64,000 nt of DNA from Selenomonas sp. oral taxon 892 str. F0426 (GTDB taxonomy: Bacteria; Bacillota; Negativicutes; Selenomonadales; Selenomonadaceae), in assembly GCF_000468035.1 (NCBI RefSeq), contig NZ_KI260545.1:103900-167899 (forward strand), given 5' to 3'. The notes under the pieces were generated by a model. It was not told where the DNA came from and did not search any database. It saw only the letters and a list, made by a program, of their open reading frames with translations. Each line of letters opens with the position of its first letter. Position 1 is the stretch's first letter. Below are positions 9,091 through 17,370 of the stretch, in pieces. A program made the position numbers and the translations under genes.

Positions 9091-9867
9091 ATGTACGAAA
9101 ACATCAAATTAGCTGTGCAGGACGGCATTGCAACAATCACGATCGATCGACAGGCATCGAACAATGCGCTGAATGCCCAGATGTTCCGCGATCTCATCAG
9201 CACAGTTGAACACTGTGATGCGGATGATGCAGTCAAGGTCATCATCGTCACGGGCGCAGGAAAGAATTTCTCTGCCGGCGGCGATATCAAGGAGATGGCG
9301 TCGTTCGACTTCATCAGCTATGATCTCTCCATCCTGACGGGACAAGCATCGCTCGCCCTGCGCAAGTGCTCGAAACCTGTGATCGCGATGGTGAATGGTG
9401 CAGCAGCAGGTGCGGGCTGCGGCATTGCACTCGGTGCAGATTTCCGCATCATGACGGAGGAGAGCTGTCTCCTCACGGCGTTCTCGAATGTCGCACTCCC
9501 CGGCGACACAGGCTGTATCTACAACCTCCATCAAATTGTCGGACTCGCCAAGACGATCGAGCTGATGGCACTCAGCGCACCGATCTACGGCGAGGAGGCT
9601 CTGCATCTGGGGCTGGCGACACGTCTCGCTCCCGAAGGCAAGCTAGAGGAAGAAACGCTCGTATTTGCAGGCAAGCTCCTGCATCGTCCTCTCGGTGCAC
9701 TTGCCATGCAGAAACGACTCTACTACGAAATTTTCTACCGTGACTACATGTCCTACAGCCGCCTCGAGTCGGAGAATCTCGCAAAGGCAGGCGCATCCGC
9801 TGACCACCGCGAGGCGGTGACAGCGTTCCTCGAAGGACGCAAGCCAACGTTCAATCAGTCTAATTAA
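9091..9867 (+). CDS. Enoyl-CoA hydratase/isomerase (crotonase) family protein
   Basis: 258 residues, the usual length. The ATG at 9091 is chosen because GAGGAGG precedes it. The crotonase fold is shown by SAGGDIKEM (61-69, oxyanion hole and CoA binding) and NGAAAGAGCGIALGADFRI (102-120). The two glutamates that catalyse hydration in classical enoyl-CoA hydratase are not seen: the first position is Gly111 in GCGIA, and the second falls in a TAFSNVAL segment with no Glu. An aspartate follows in PGDTG (Asp139), as in the PaaG-like isomerase branch. An isomerase or another crotonase reaction is therefore more likely than simple hydration. No other fatty-acid or benzoyl-CoA genes are nearby, so the substrate is unknown. 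It is a single-gene unit with its own promoter and terminator. Confidence 0.85.
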   Translation: MYENIKLAVQDGIATITIDRQASNNALNAQMFRDLISTVEHCDADDAVKVIIVTGAGKNFSAGGDIKEMASFDFISYDLSILTGQASLALRKCSKPVIAMVNGAAAGAGCGIALGADFRIMTEESCLLTAFSNVALPGDTGCIYNLHQIVGLAKTIELMALSAPIYGEEALHLGLATRLAPEGKLEEETLVFAGKLLHRPLGALAMQKRLYYEIFYRDYMSYSRLESENLAKAGASADHREAVTAFLEGRKPTFNQSN

Positions 9868-9948
9868 ACAGCATTGCCGCTCGACTTGATACGCTCCCCA
9901 GTGGATGCATAATGTACGCGTCACAGGGGATACAGTATCTCCCAACAC

Positions 9949-9985
9949 AAACACCGTCTGTCCTTTTGAGACAGACGGTGTTTTG
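9949..9985. terminator. Bidirectional intrinsic terminator
   Basis: A perfect 12-bp stem (ACACCGTCTGTC with GACAGACGGTGT) and 7-base loop is flanked by A-rich and T-rich tracts. It lies between the convergent crotonase-family gene and mlaD and can serve both. Confidence 0.9.
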
Positions 9986-9994
9986 TTTCTAAAA

Positions 9995-11275
9995 TCAAAA
10001 CTCCTGACGCACGCCGGTATAGAACGCGCGGTGCTTCGAGTCGTTCACGTCGTTCCACTCGCCGAAGAGGTAGGTGCCGCCCTTCACCTGGTACTGCGCA
10101 CGCAGACGGAGGGTGACGTCGTTCGGATCATAGGCATCGGCGGAGAATTTGAACTTCTCACCTGCGTAGGCATCGACACCGATACCCGCCACACCCGCAA
10201 CGACGCCCGCGCGCGCGCCAAACGATGTGCCGCGCGTGCCGACCTGCGCGTTGAACTTGTCCCCGCCGCCGATGTCGTCAACACCGAATGTCGCATACAT
10301 CCCCTTTTTTTCACCAACATCGAGGTTGAAATTCGTCCGCCAATCGTCCATCTTGCCGCTGTATATCGCATCCACCTTCGGCGTGACCTTGACGTTCTGC
10401 AGGCGTCCCATCAGGCCGCCCGCCTTGTCCGACATCGTGCGTGCATTGTGGATGAGCGCACGCGCATCCTCCTGCGTCTGCTTGTCGCCCGCGACCGCTT
10501 CGATGCCCTCGGCGATGCGCAGAATGCGCTCGGAGGATTCCGTGATGTTCGCGAGAGTCTTCCTGATATTTTCCGCTGTCTGCGGATCTGCGCCAACGGT
10601 CTCAAGATTTGACATGATGCGTTCGACGCTTGCCGTGGTCTGTGCAAGATTCGCCGACATTGTGTTCATGTTTGCAAGCATGGTGTGCAGATTGCCGCGA
10701 TTCTCATTCGCCATCTGCTCGAGTGTCGCCGTCAACCCGTCGAGATGCGCCGTCATCTGCTCCATGTTGACGACGAGCTGGACCATCGAGGTCTGGAAAC
10801 CGGGCGCACCAACGATGTTGTTGATGGAGGTGAGCATTGCCTCAACCTGGATGATCATCTTGTTCAGCTCGGTGAACATCGTGTCCATGCCCATCTCGTC
10901 CTCACCGTAGAGATACTCGCCGTTTGCGTAAAAATCCATATGCGAGGACGGCGTGATGATAATAAATTTATCGCCCATGATGCCGGGCTGCCCGATGGTA
11001 ACAGATGAACCGCGCGGGATCTTCACCCCATCCTGGATACGCATTGAGACGGTGACGCCGAGGCCGTCGCTTGCAATCTCCTCCACCTGGCCGACAGGAA
11101 CACCCGAGAGGAGTACCTGCGCCTCGGGGTTCAGCCCAACGGCGCGTCCGAAGCCGGCATAGAGCATGTAGTCCTGTCCTCCGCCAAGACGCAGCCCGCC
11201 GAAGAACATGACGATTGCAACGAGGAGCGCTGCTCCCCCCAGCGTAAACGCCCCGACCTTTGCCTCTGCACTCAT
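9995..11275 (-). CDS. mlaD: MlaD-type MCE protein fused to a C-terminal outer-membrane beta-barrel
   Basis: 426 residues, against about 180 for E. coli MlaD. Segments in order: an N-terminal membrane anchor (about 9-27), one MCE domain (about 36-115, with GRAVGLNPEAQVLLSGVPVG and GIMGDKFIII), a long helical stretch (about 120-290), and a C-terminal region of alternating strands ending in YTGVRQEF, the terminal Phe typical of barrel assembly signals. Such long MlaD proteins are described in Veillonella as a single-protein bridge from inner to outer membrane. The arrangement here fits that model and would replace the MlaC shuttle and the outer-membrane MlaA. The ATG overlaps the mlaF stop by 4 bases. 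The assignment to phospholipid transport is by family and context. Confidence 0.9.
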   Translation of the reverse strand: MSAEAKVGAFTLGGAALLVAIVMFFGGLRLGGGQDYMLYAGFGRAVGLNPEAQVLLSGVPVGQVEEIASDGLGVTVSMRIQDGVKIPRGSSVTIGQPGIMGDKFIIITPSSHMDFYANGEYLYGEDEMGMDTMFTELNKMIIQVEAMLTSINNIVGAPGFQTSMVQLVVNMEQMTAHLDGLTATLEQMANENRGNLHTMLANMNTMSANLAQTTASVERIMSNLETVGADPQTAENIRKTLANITESSERILRIAEGIEAVAGDKQTQEDARALIHNARTMSDKAGGLMGRLQNVKVTPKVDAIYSGKMDDWRTNFNLDVGEKKGMYATFGVDDIGGGDKFNAQVGTRGTSFGARAGVVAGVAGIGVDAYAGEKFKFSADAYDPNDVTLRLRAQYQVKGGTYLFGEWNDVNDSKHRAFYTGVRQEF

Positions 11276-12018
11276 GCCTCTGCCTCCCTTCGATGATGGA
11301 GCGTACGGAAAAACGCCTGTACACGCTCATCTTTTATATCCTGAAAACGCTCGACCGTATCCACGGCAATGAGTGCCCCGTCATAGATCATAGCGATGCG
11401 GTCGGCGATGCGGCTCGCACTCGCCATGTCGTGCGTGACGACGACGGAGGTCACATCAAGCTTGCGCTGCATATCGATGATCAGTTCGTCAATCTTTGCT
11501 GTCATGATAGGGTCAAGCCCCGAGCTTGGCTCATCGTAGAAAATGATCTCCGGATCCGTCACAATGGCACGTGCCAAACCCACGCGCTTTTTCATGCCGC
11601 CCGAGAGTTCCTGCGGCATAAGTTTCTCGACACCTGGCAGACCTACAAGCTCTAGTTTCTCCTCCACGATGCACCGTATCTCCGCCTCACTCTTATCCGT
11701 ATGCTCGCGCAAGCCGAATGAGACATTCTCACCCACGCTCATCGAGTCAAAGAGCGCTGAGTATTGGAATACCATGCCCATACGCAGCCGAACACGATCG
11801 AGCGCGTCCTCACTCAGAACGGCGATGTTTTCCCCGCCGATGTAGATCTCACCCGAAGTTGGACGATCCAGCCCGATCATCAGGCGCAGCAGAGTAGACT
11901 TACCCGACCCTGAGCCGCCGATGATGGCGATGGTCTCCCCCTTCTCGATTGTCAGGCTGATGTCCTTCAGCGCCTCTTTGTCTCCAAAACGCTTGCGGAC
12001 ATTGTTCAGTCGTATCAT
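11272..12018 (-). CDS. mlaF: Mla lipid transport ATP-binding protein
   Basis: 248 residues, standard for MlaF. Walker A is GGSGSGKST (34-42), the signature is LSGGM (138-142), Walker B is IIFYDE (158-163) and the switch histidine is His196 in VVVTHD. The Q-loop VFQYSALFDSMSV is characteristic of MCE-linked ATPases. It energises the MlaE permease to move phospholipids between the inner membrane and the MCE protein. It begins 9 bases after mlaE and overlaps mlaD by 4 bases, so the three are translated from one mRNA. Confidence 0.95.
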   Translation of the reverse strand: MIRLNNVRKRFGDKEALKDISLTIEKGETIAIIGGSGSGKSTLLRLMIGLDRPTSGEIYIGGENIAVLSEDALDRVRLRMGMVFQYSALFDSMSVGENVSFGLREHTDKSEAEIRCIVEEKLELVGLPGVEKLMPQELSGGMKKRVGLARAIVTDPEIIFYDEPSSGLDPIMTAKIDELIIDMQRKLDVTSVVVTHDMASASRIADRIAMIYDGALIAVDTVERFQDIKDERVQAFFRTLHHRREAEA

Positions 12019-12027
12019 AGCGCACTC

Positions 12028-12795
12028 CTAGAAGAGGAAAAACGTCAAGACGGCGTTCAGGATGAAGATGACAATGATGGAGACAACGACGGTCTGCATA
12101 GTCGCCTTGCCGACGCCCTCCGCGCCGTTCGGAGCGTTCAGGCCGTAGTGACAGCCGAGGACGGCGATCACGTTGCCGAAAAAGATCGCCTTAATGAGTC
12201 CGCCCGTCATGTCGTAGATCTCCGCGAACTGTGTGATGGAGTGTGTGAATGTGTAGGGCGAAATGCCGGAGTAGTGAACTGCGGTGAGATACCCCCCGAG
12301 AACTCCGATGACATCACCGAATACGGTGAGGATCGGCACGACGACCATGCACGCGAGCATACGCGGCACGATGAGGTAGTTCACGGGACTGACCGCCATG
12401 ACGCGCAGAGCATCGATCTGCTCCGTGACCTTCATCGTAGAGACCTCCGCCGTGATCGCCGCACCCACGCGCCCCGCGCAGACGACACCGACAAGGACGG
12501 GACCAAGCTCACGTCCGATGCCGATGGCGATGACCGCGCCGATGGTGCTCTGCGCACCGTAGCGGATGAACTCATGAGCGATCTGGAGAGTCAGAACAAT
12601 TCCTGTGAAAAGAAGTGTGAGTCCAACGATAAGGAGAGAATCTACGCCGAGATGCGCCATCTGGTAGATGATGCTGCGCACACGAAGGCGCTGTGTGACT
12701 TGGCGCGCCGTCTCTCCATAGAGGAGGGTGATGCGCCCGATGTTCGCAAGATGAGTTAGGACAAAGCGTCCCACCACCTCGAAGATGCGCTGCAT
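12028..12795 (-). CDS. mlaE: Mla lipid transport permease
   Basis: 255 residues from the ATG at 12795, chosen over an upstream in-frame codon because GAAAGGAGG precedes it. MlaE/YrbE signatures are seen: an N-terminal amphipathic helix (MQRIFEVVGRFVLTHLANIG), hydrophobic membrane segments, the conserved IGRELGPVLVGVVCAGRVGA segment and the following EVSTMKVTEQIDALRVM elbow. It forms the inner-membrane channel with MlaF and MlaD. It is the first gene of mlaEFD and is separated from rnhA upstream by a cluster of palindromes. Confidence 0.94.
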   Translation of the reverse strand: MQRIFEVVGRFVLTHLANIGRITLLYGETARQVTQRLRVRSIIYQMAHLGVDSLLIVGLTLLFTGIVLTLQIAHEFIRYGAQSTIGAVIAIGIGRELGPVLVGVVCAGRVGAAITAEVSTMKVTEQIDALRVMAVSPVNYLIVPRMLACMVVVPILTVFGDVIGVLGGYLTAVHYSGISPYTFTHSITQFAEIYDMTGGLIKAIFFGNVIAVLGCHYGLNAPNGAEGVGKATMQTVVVSIIVIFILNAVLTFFLF

Positions 12796-12830
12796 CGATT
12801 CCCTCCTTTCGCAGATGTTGTATGTGGCCC

Positions 12831-12943
12831 ACCACCGCAAGCGGTCACCCTCCCCCGTCATATGGGGGAGTACTTGGAGAACGACATATTAACTTCCCCG
12901 TCGCTGCGGGGGAAGCGGCGCGGAGCGCCGATAGGGGCGCTCC
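12831..12943. repeat. Cluster of palindromes between rnhA and mlaE, probable dispersed repeat
   Basis: Four inverted repeats lie in 113 bases: ACCGC/GCGGT (12834-12845), CTCCCCC/GGGGGAG (12850-12870), CTTCCCC/GGGGAAG (12893-12915) and GGAGCGCC/GGCGCTCC (12922-12943). None has a T-tract, so they are not plain terminators. The dense, GC-rich organisation resembles dispersed intergenic palindromic elements. Copies elsewhere in the genome would confirm that; none was found in this window. Confidence 0.55.
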
Positions 12944-12947
12944 CAAA

Positions 12948-13622
12948 TCAACGGATATATTTCTCCGCCTCACTTCGCGCAAGTTCATCACAGCGTTCGT
13001 TGCGCGGATTGCCCGCATGCCCCTTGACCCAGTAGAACTGAATGCGCCGCACGGCAAATGCTGCGTCGATTTTCATCCAGAGATCCTGATTGAGCACGGG
13101 CTCTCCGTCCGCCTTCTTCCAGCCACGCTTCTTCCATGCGGGCAGCCAGAACTTCGTGAATGCATTCTTCAAATACTGGCTGTCCGTATAGAGGGCAATG
13201 CGTGCGCCTTCGGGTACGGATGTGACTGCCATGAGCGCCGCTGTCAGCTCCATGCGGTTGTTCGTCGTCTCAGGATCGCCGCCGCTGTGCTCTGCAACCT
13301 CTCCCGTCGCGCTATTCTCGATGACGGCAGCCCATCCGCCCGCACCTCCAGGATTTCTGAGGCACGAGCCGTCCGTGTGGATGATATAGTCCGCATCGAC
13401 AGGTTCTTCGACCTTCGGTGCAGATTTTTTTTTCACCGGCGTACCACTCTTTGCGGAATACGGTGCGGACGAGCCATCCAGCCAGTCACGTGCCTCCGCC
13501 TCCGTCATAAAGCCCTTATAGACAGCGCCCTGAAAGCCCTGCACCTGCGCAGCACACTCTGCCCACACGGTAAACAAGCCCGTTTTGCGCCCGCGCTTCA
13601 CGGCGTAATATTTCTTTGCCAC
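12948..13622 (-). CDS. rnhA: Ribonuclease H1 with N-terminal hybrid-binding domain
   Basis: 224 residues from a GTG start with AAGGTG upstream. Residues 4-48 form a viroplasmin-like RNA/DNA hybrid-binding domain (KKYYAVKRGRKTGLFTVW). After a basic linker the RNase H domain carries the catalytic set Asp84 (HTDGSC), Glu125 (NRMEL), Asp147 (YTDSQY), His202 (KGHAG) and Asp212. It removes RNA from RNA-DNA hybrids. It follows the PagL-like gene by 9 bases and is the last gene of the serS-ubiX-pagL-rnhA run. Confidence 0.95.
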   Translation of the reverse strand: MAKKYYAVKRGRKTGLFTVWAECAAQVQGFQGAVYKGFMTEAEARDWLDGSSAPYSAKSGTPVKKKSAPKVEEPVDADYIIHTDGSCLRNPGGAGGWAAVIENSATGEVAEHSGGDPETTNNRMELTAALMAVTSVPEGARIALYTDSQYLKNAFTKFWLPAWKKRGWKKADGEPVLNQDLWMKIDAAFAVRRIQFYWVKGHAGNPRNERCDELARSEAEKYIR

Positions 13623-13631
13623 AATACACCT

Positions 13632-14264
13632 TTAGTACGAGTACCGATAGCCAATCGACAGCCCAACGCCGTTATATCCGGGGTTCTTCGTCCGCTGTCC
13701 GTTCGAGACGTGGTGTCCGAGGTAGGCAACACTGAGCGCGTTTCGATCGTTAAAGTTGTAGGTCAGACGCGGCCCGACACGCCAAAGGAATCCATAGTTT
13801 CTTGTATGTGCAGGATGCACGCGATTGTAGACGAGAACTGCCCCCGTAAAGTCAAAGGATGCCTCCCATTTTTTCCCGAGCGGATGCGTCCAGCGCACCA
13901 TGTACGCAGGTCCAGCACCGACCGCCGACGAGTCAAGTTCGACATTCGGCCGATCCTTCTCCGCCCACGATCCAACCGGGCGTGAGACAGTCAGCCCCCA
14001 ATGAAGCGTCATGCCGTGCATCTCTTTGTACTGGCGAAAAACGTGCAGATTATAGAGGTCGATGTGACGGCGCTCCCCACGCTGCTTTAGAGCGTCGACC
14101 TGGATCTCCGCCTTCTTGTCCTGTGCAGAGGAGTCGCCCATGTGCATCTCCATCGTGTTCGTATCTGCCGTTTCTGTATGTGCGGGATCTGCCCCTGTCA
14201 CAGCGGGCAGGGAAATTGCCCCGAAGAATGCCAAGGCAGCAATTTGTGCTTTTTTGAATGACAT
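13632..14264 (-). CDS. PagL-like lipid A deacylase / acyloxyacyl hydrolase family outer membrane protein
   Basis: 210 residues from the ATG at 14264, which has GGAGGTG at the right distance. A signal peptide (about 1-25) precedes a polar Asp/His/Thr-rich linker, then amphipathic strands that suggest an 8-strand barrel, ending in aromatic GYRYSY. Near the C-terminus GHHVSNGQRTKNPGYNG carries the His-x-Ser-Asn motif (His185, Ser187) of PagL-type lipid A 3-O-deacylases. The acidic partner (Glu140 of Pseudomonas PagL) is not found at the equivalent position, which is Gly with Asn198 adjacent. That variation occurs in the wider acyloxyacyl hydrolase family. It would act in the outer membrane on lipid A acyl chains. 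Activity is inferred only. Confidence 0.7.
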   Translation of the reverse strand: MSFKKAQIAALAFFGAISLPAVTGADPAHTETADTNTMEMHMGDSSAQDKKAEIQVDALKQRGERRHIDLYNLHVFRQYKEMHGMTLHWGLTVSRPVGSWAEKDRPNVELDSSAVGAGPAYMVRWTHPLGKKWEASFDFTGAVLVYNRVHPAHTRNYGFLWRVGPRLTYNFNDRNALSVAYLGHHVSNGQRTKNPGYNGVGLSIGYRYSY

Positions 14265-14269
14265 ATCCG

Positions 14270-14824
14270 TCACCTCCAACGTGTAAAAAGCTCCGCCTCA
14301 ATGCCGAGGCGGTCAAGTATCTTTCCCACCATCATGTTGACGAGATCGTCCAAGGTCTCAGGTCTGTGGTAAAAGCCCGGTGCGGCAGGCATGACGATCG
14401 CACCGGCACGCGCGAGCCGCAGGAGGTTCTCGAGATGAATCTCGTGCATCGGTGTTTCCCTTGGCACGAGGAGGAGTCGTCGTCCCTCCTTGAGCGTCAC
14501 GTCCGCTGCTCGCGTGAGGAGGTCGTCCGTCACGCCGTGTGCGACCGCGCCCGCCGTCTTCATCGAGCAGGGCAGAATGACCATCGCATCCATGCGGAAC
14601 GAGCCGCTCGCAATTGCCGCGCCCACGTCGTCGTTCGGATAGAGACGATCCACACGCCGCGCAAGGTCCTCCTCCGTGATGCCGCATTCGTATTCTAAAA
14701 CGCGGCGTCCACTATCTGTGATAACGGCATGAACTTCGATGCCCTGCTCACGCAGCACATCGATCAGGCGGACAGCGTACACGCTGCCGCTCGCACCCGT
14801 GATGCCGACAATCAGCTTTTTCAT
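14270..14824 (-). CDS. ubiX: UbiX flavin prenyltransferase
   Basis: 184 residues, full length. The N-terminus [20 protein letters not shown] is the FMN-binding signature, and [16 protein letters not shown] plus [19 protein letters not shown] are the classic UbiX/Pad1 motifs. The enzyme makes prenylated FMN, the cofactor of UbiD-type decarboxylases. No ubiD lies in this window, so the partner must be elsewhere. Its ATG overlaps the serS stop (ATGA), and the PagL-like gene starts 5 bases after its stop. Confidence 0.96.
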   Translation of the reverse strand: MKKLIVGITGASGSVYAVRLIDVLREQGIEVHAVITDSGRRVLEYECGITEEDLARRVDRLYPNDDVGAAIASGSFRMDAMVILPCSMKTAGAVAHGVTDDLLTRAADVTLKEGRRLLLVPRETPMHEIHLENLLRLARAGAIVMPAAPGFYHRPETLDDLVNMMVGKILDRLGIEAELFTRWR

Positions 14825-16092
14825 CGGATGACCGTGACGCCGCCCATGTATGGTACAAGAGCCTTCGGCACGACAACAGAGCCGTCCGCCTGCTGATTGT
14901 TCTCAAGGATCGCTGCCACCGTACGACCGACGGCAACCCCCGAGCCGTTCAGCGTATGGAGGAAGGCAGGCTTTGCCCCGCGCTCGGGGCGATACTTGAT
15001 GTTTGCACGGCGCGCCTGATAGTCCGTACAGTTCGAGCAGGACGAGATCTCACGATATTTGTTCTGCGCCGGCATCCAGACCTCGAGATCGTATGTCTTA
15101 GCTGAGGTAAAGCTCATGTCACCCGTGCAGAGCTGGATCACACGATACGGCAGTTCGAGCGTTTTCAGCACGTCTTCCGCGGCCTCCACCATCGTCTCGA
15201 GTTCGTCCCAGCTCGCCTCGGGCGCGACAAATTTGATCAGCTCCACCTTGTTGAACTGGTGCTGACGGATCAGTCCGCGCGTGTCACGTCCCGCACTGCC
15301 TGCCTCCGCACGGAAGCATGCTGTATAGGATGTGAAGTACTCCGGCAGCTGCTCCGCATCCAGAATTTCGTCGCGGTGGTAGTTTGTCGTCGGCACCTCC
15401 GCCGTTGGCACGAGGTAGTAGTCCAGCCCCTCGAGCTTGAACATATCCGCCGCGAACTTCGGCAGCTGACCTGTCCCGACCATGCTCGACTCGTTTACAA
15501 TATACGGTGCTAGCATCTCCGTGTAGCCGTGCTTCTCCGCGTGGAGATCCATCATGAAGTTAATGCACGCTCGTTCAAGCCGTGCGCCAAGTCCTTTATA
15601 GAAGGTAAAGCGCGCGCCCGTGACCTTGGCCGCACGCTCCGCATCGAGCACGCCAAGCTTTTCACCAATGTCCCAATGCGCCTGCGGCTCGAAGTCAAAC
15701 GTACGCGGCGTACCCCAGCGGCGCACCTCAGGATTTTCCGACTCATCCGCACCGATGGGAACATCCGCCTTTGGCATGTTCGGGATCTGCAGGAGCAGGT
15801 CACGCAGCTTCAGCTCCACATCGCGCAGATCCTCATCGAGTGCCGCGATCTCATCGCCGAGTGCGCGCATCTCCGCAACGACATCGTCCGCACTCTCGCC
15901 CGCCTTCTTGCGCATGCCTACCTCCTTCGAGACGGCGTTGCGGCGGGCTTTCTTCTCCTCCACATCCTGAAGAATTACGCGGCGGCGCTCCTCAAGTTCC
16001 GTGAACGACGAGAGATCGAGTGCGTTGCAGCGGTTCTTCAGCATCTCCTGCACCTGAGACAGATTCTCGCGCACAAATTTCATATCCAACAT
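14821..16092 (-). CDS. serS: Seryl-tRNA synthetase
   Basis: 423 residues, normal for a class II SerRS. The N-terminal coiled-coil arm (about 25-105), which grips the long variable arm of tRNA-Ser, is visible. Motif 2 is [20 protein letters not shown] and motif 3 is [16 protein letters not shown]. It charges tRNA-Ser with serine. No T-box leader is seen in the roughly 130 bases upstream. It heads a run with ubiX, the PagL-like gene and rnhA. Confidence 0.98.
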   Translation of the reverse strand: MLDMKFVRENLSQVQEMLKNRCNALDLSSFTELEERRRVILQDVEEKKARRNAVSKEVGMRKKAGESADDVVAEMRALGDEIAALDEDLRDVELKLRDLLLQIPNMPKADVPIGADESENPEVRRWGTPRTFDFEPQAHWDIGEKLGVLDAERAAKVTGARFTFYKGLGARLERACINFMMDLHAEKHGYTEMLAPYIVNESSMVGTGQLPKFAADMFKLEGLDYYLVPTAEVPTTNYHRDEILDAEQLPEYFTSYTACFRAEAGSAGRDTRGLIRQHQFNKVELIKFVAPEASWDELETMVEAAEDVLKTLELPYRVIQLCTGDMSFTSAKTYDLEVWMPAQNKYREISSCSNCTDYQARRANIKYRPERGAKPAFLHTLNGSGVAVGRTVAAILENNQQADGSVVVPKALVPYMGGVTVIR

Positions 16093-16223
16093 TCAAATCA
16101 CTCCATTATAGATTGTTATCTGATATCATAGTACAAAGACCTCTGTTTGTAAAGAAAAGCCCGCTTCTTCATCCGCATTTCACATAGTCATAGTAGAATC
16201 TATGGGAAAAGGAGAGCACTTTA

Positions 16224-17330
16224 ATGAAAATATTACCGTGGGCGGGGGACGCCGTCTTTCCCGCCCTCTGCGAAGCACTGCTCGCATGGCGCAAATCCGC
16301 GCCTGATACGCGTGATCTGCCGTGGCGCGACGAGCCGACGCCCTATCACGTCTGGATCTCGGAGATCATGCTCCAACAGACCCGCGCTGCCGTTGTGCGC
16401 GGCTACTATCTGCGCTTTCTCGATGCACTGCCAAGTGTTCGCGATCTCGCAGATGTGGACGACGACGCACTGATGAAACTGTGGCAGGGACTCGGCTACT
16501 ACAGCCGCGCCCGCAACCTCAAGCGTGCAGCAGAAATCATCGTTCGCGAACACGAAGGACAGCTGCCAAACGACTTCGACGCACTGCTGACCCTCCCCGG
16601 CATTGGACGCTATACCGCGAGCGCGATCGCATCGTTTGCCTACGGGCAGCCGCGCCCCGCCGTCGACGGCAACTTCCTGCGTGTCGCCGCACGCGTCACG
16701 GCAAATCCCATTGACATCGCAAAGGACGCATCAAAGCGCGCACTCGAGGCGGCACTTGCCCCCTCCTATTCGAGCGGACGCGACGCAGGGCTTCTCAACG
16801 AGGCATTCATGGATCTCGGTGCGACTATCTGTCTGCCAAACGGCGCGCCGCTCTGCCACACCTGTCCCGCCGCACGCCTCTGCCTCGCACACGATCGCGG
16901 CACGGAGCAGGACTATCCCATCAAGACCGCGCTCAAGCCTCGACGCAAAGAGAAGCGCACCGTCCTCCTCCTCTCCTGCGGTGAACATATCGCCATACGA
17001 AAAAGGCCCGCGAAGGGGCTCCTCGCAGCTCTTTGGGAATATCCGAATGTAGACGGCAAGCTGTCGCGACGCGCTGTTTGCGCCCATCTCACGGCAGAGG
17101 GTTTCAATGTGCGTGACATCGTGCCGCTGCCCCCTGCGCTCCATATCTTTTCCCATATCGAATGGGAACTGACGGGCTGGGCAGTCACGGTCGCCGACAC
17201 GAACGAGCCACCGCTGATGGCAGCAGAGGAAATCGAGAGCGCACAGCCCCCCCTTCTCTGGGTACGCCGCGAAGAACTCGCTGAACGATACAGCATCCCC
17301 GCCGCATTCGGCTACTTTACGCCGCAATGA
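16224..17330 (+). CDS. mutY: A/G-specific adenine glycosylase
   Basis: 368 residues. The HhH-GPD domain shows SEIMLQQT (Glu47 is the catalytic glutamate), the helix-hairpin-helix LPGIGRYTASAIA (124-136) and AVDGN with catalytic Asp148. Four cysteines for the [4Fe-4S] cluster are Cys203, 211, 214 and 220; the first gap is 7 residues rather than the usual 6. A C-terminal NUDIX-like domain (about 235-365) recognises 8-oxoG. It removes adenine mispaired with 8-oxoguanine. It is a single gene divergent from serS and ends in a shared terminator. Confidence 0.95.
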   Translation: MKILPWAGDAVFPALCEALLAWRKSAPDTRDLPWRDEPTPYHVWISEIMLQQTRAAVVRGYYLRFLDALPSVRDLADVDDDALMKLWQGLGYYSRARNLKRAAEIIVREHEGQLPNDFDALLTLPGIGRYTASAIASFAYGQPRPAVDGNFLRVAARVTANPIDIAKDASKRALEAALAPSYSSGRDAGLLNEAFMDLGATICLPNGAPLCHTCPAARLCLAHDRGTEQDYPIKTALKPRRKEKRTVLLLSCGEHIAIRKRPAKGLLAALWEYPNVDGKLSRRAVCAHLTAEGFNVRDIVPLPPALHIFSHIEWELTGWAVTVADTNEPPLMAAEEIESAQPPLLWVRREELAERYSIPAAFGYFTPQ

Positions 17331-17359
17331 AAAATCCCCGCACGTTGGCGGGGATTTTT
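17330..17359. terminator. Bidirectional terminator between mutY and tonB
   Basis: AAAAATCCCCGC and GCGGGGATTTTT form a 12-bp stem with a 6-base loop, with A and T runs on both sides. It lies between convergent genes. Confidence 0.9.
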
Positions 17360-17370
17360 CATTGCAGATA

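Noticed and set aside
16105..16110. Perfect TATAAT upstream of serS
   Set aside because: Transcription from it would start at or after the serS ribosome site, and no -35 is placed properly, so it is probably chance.
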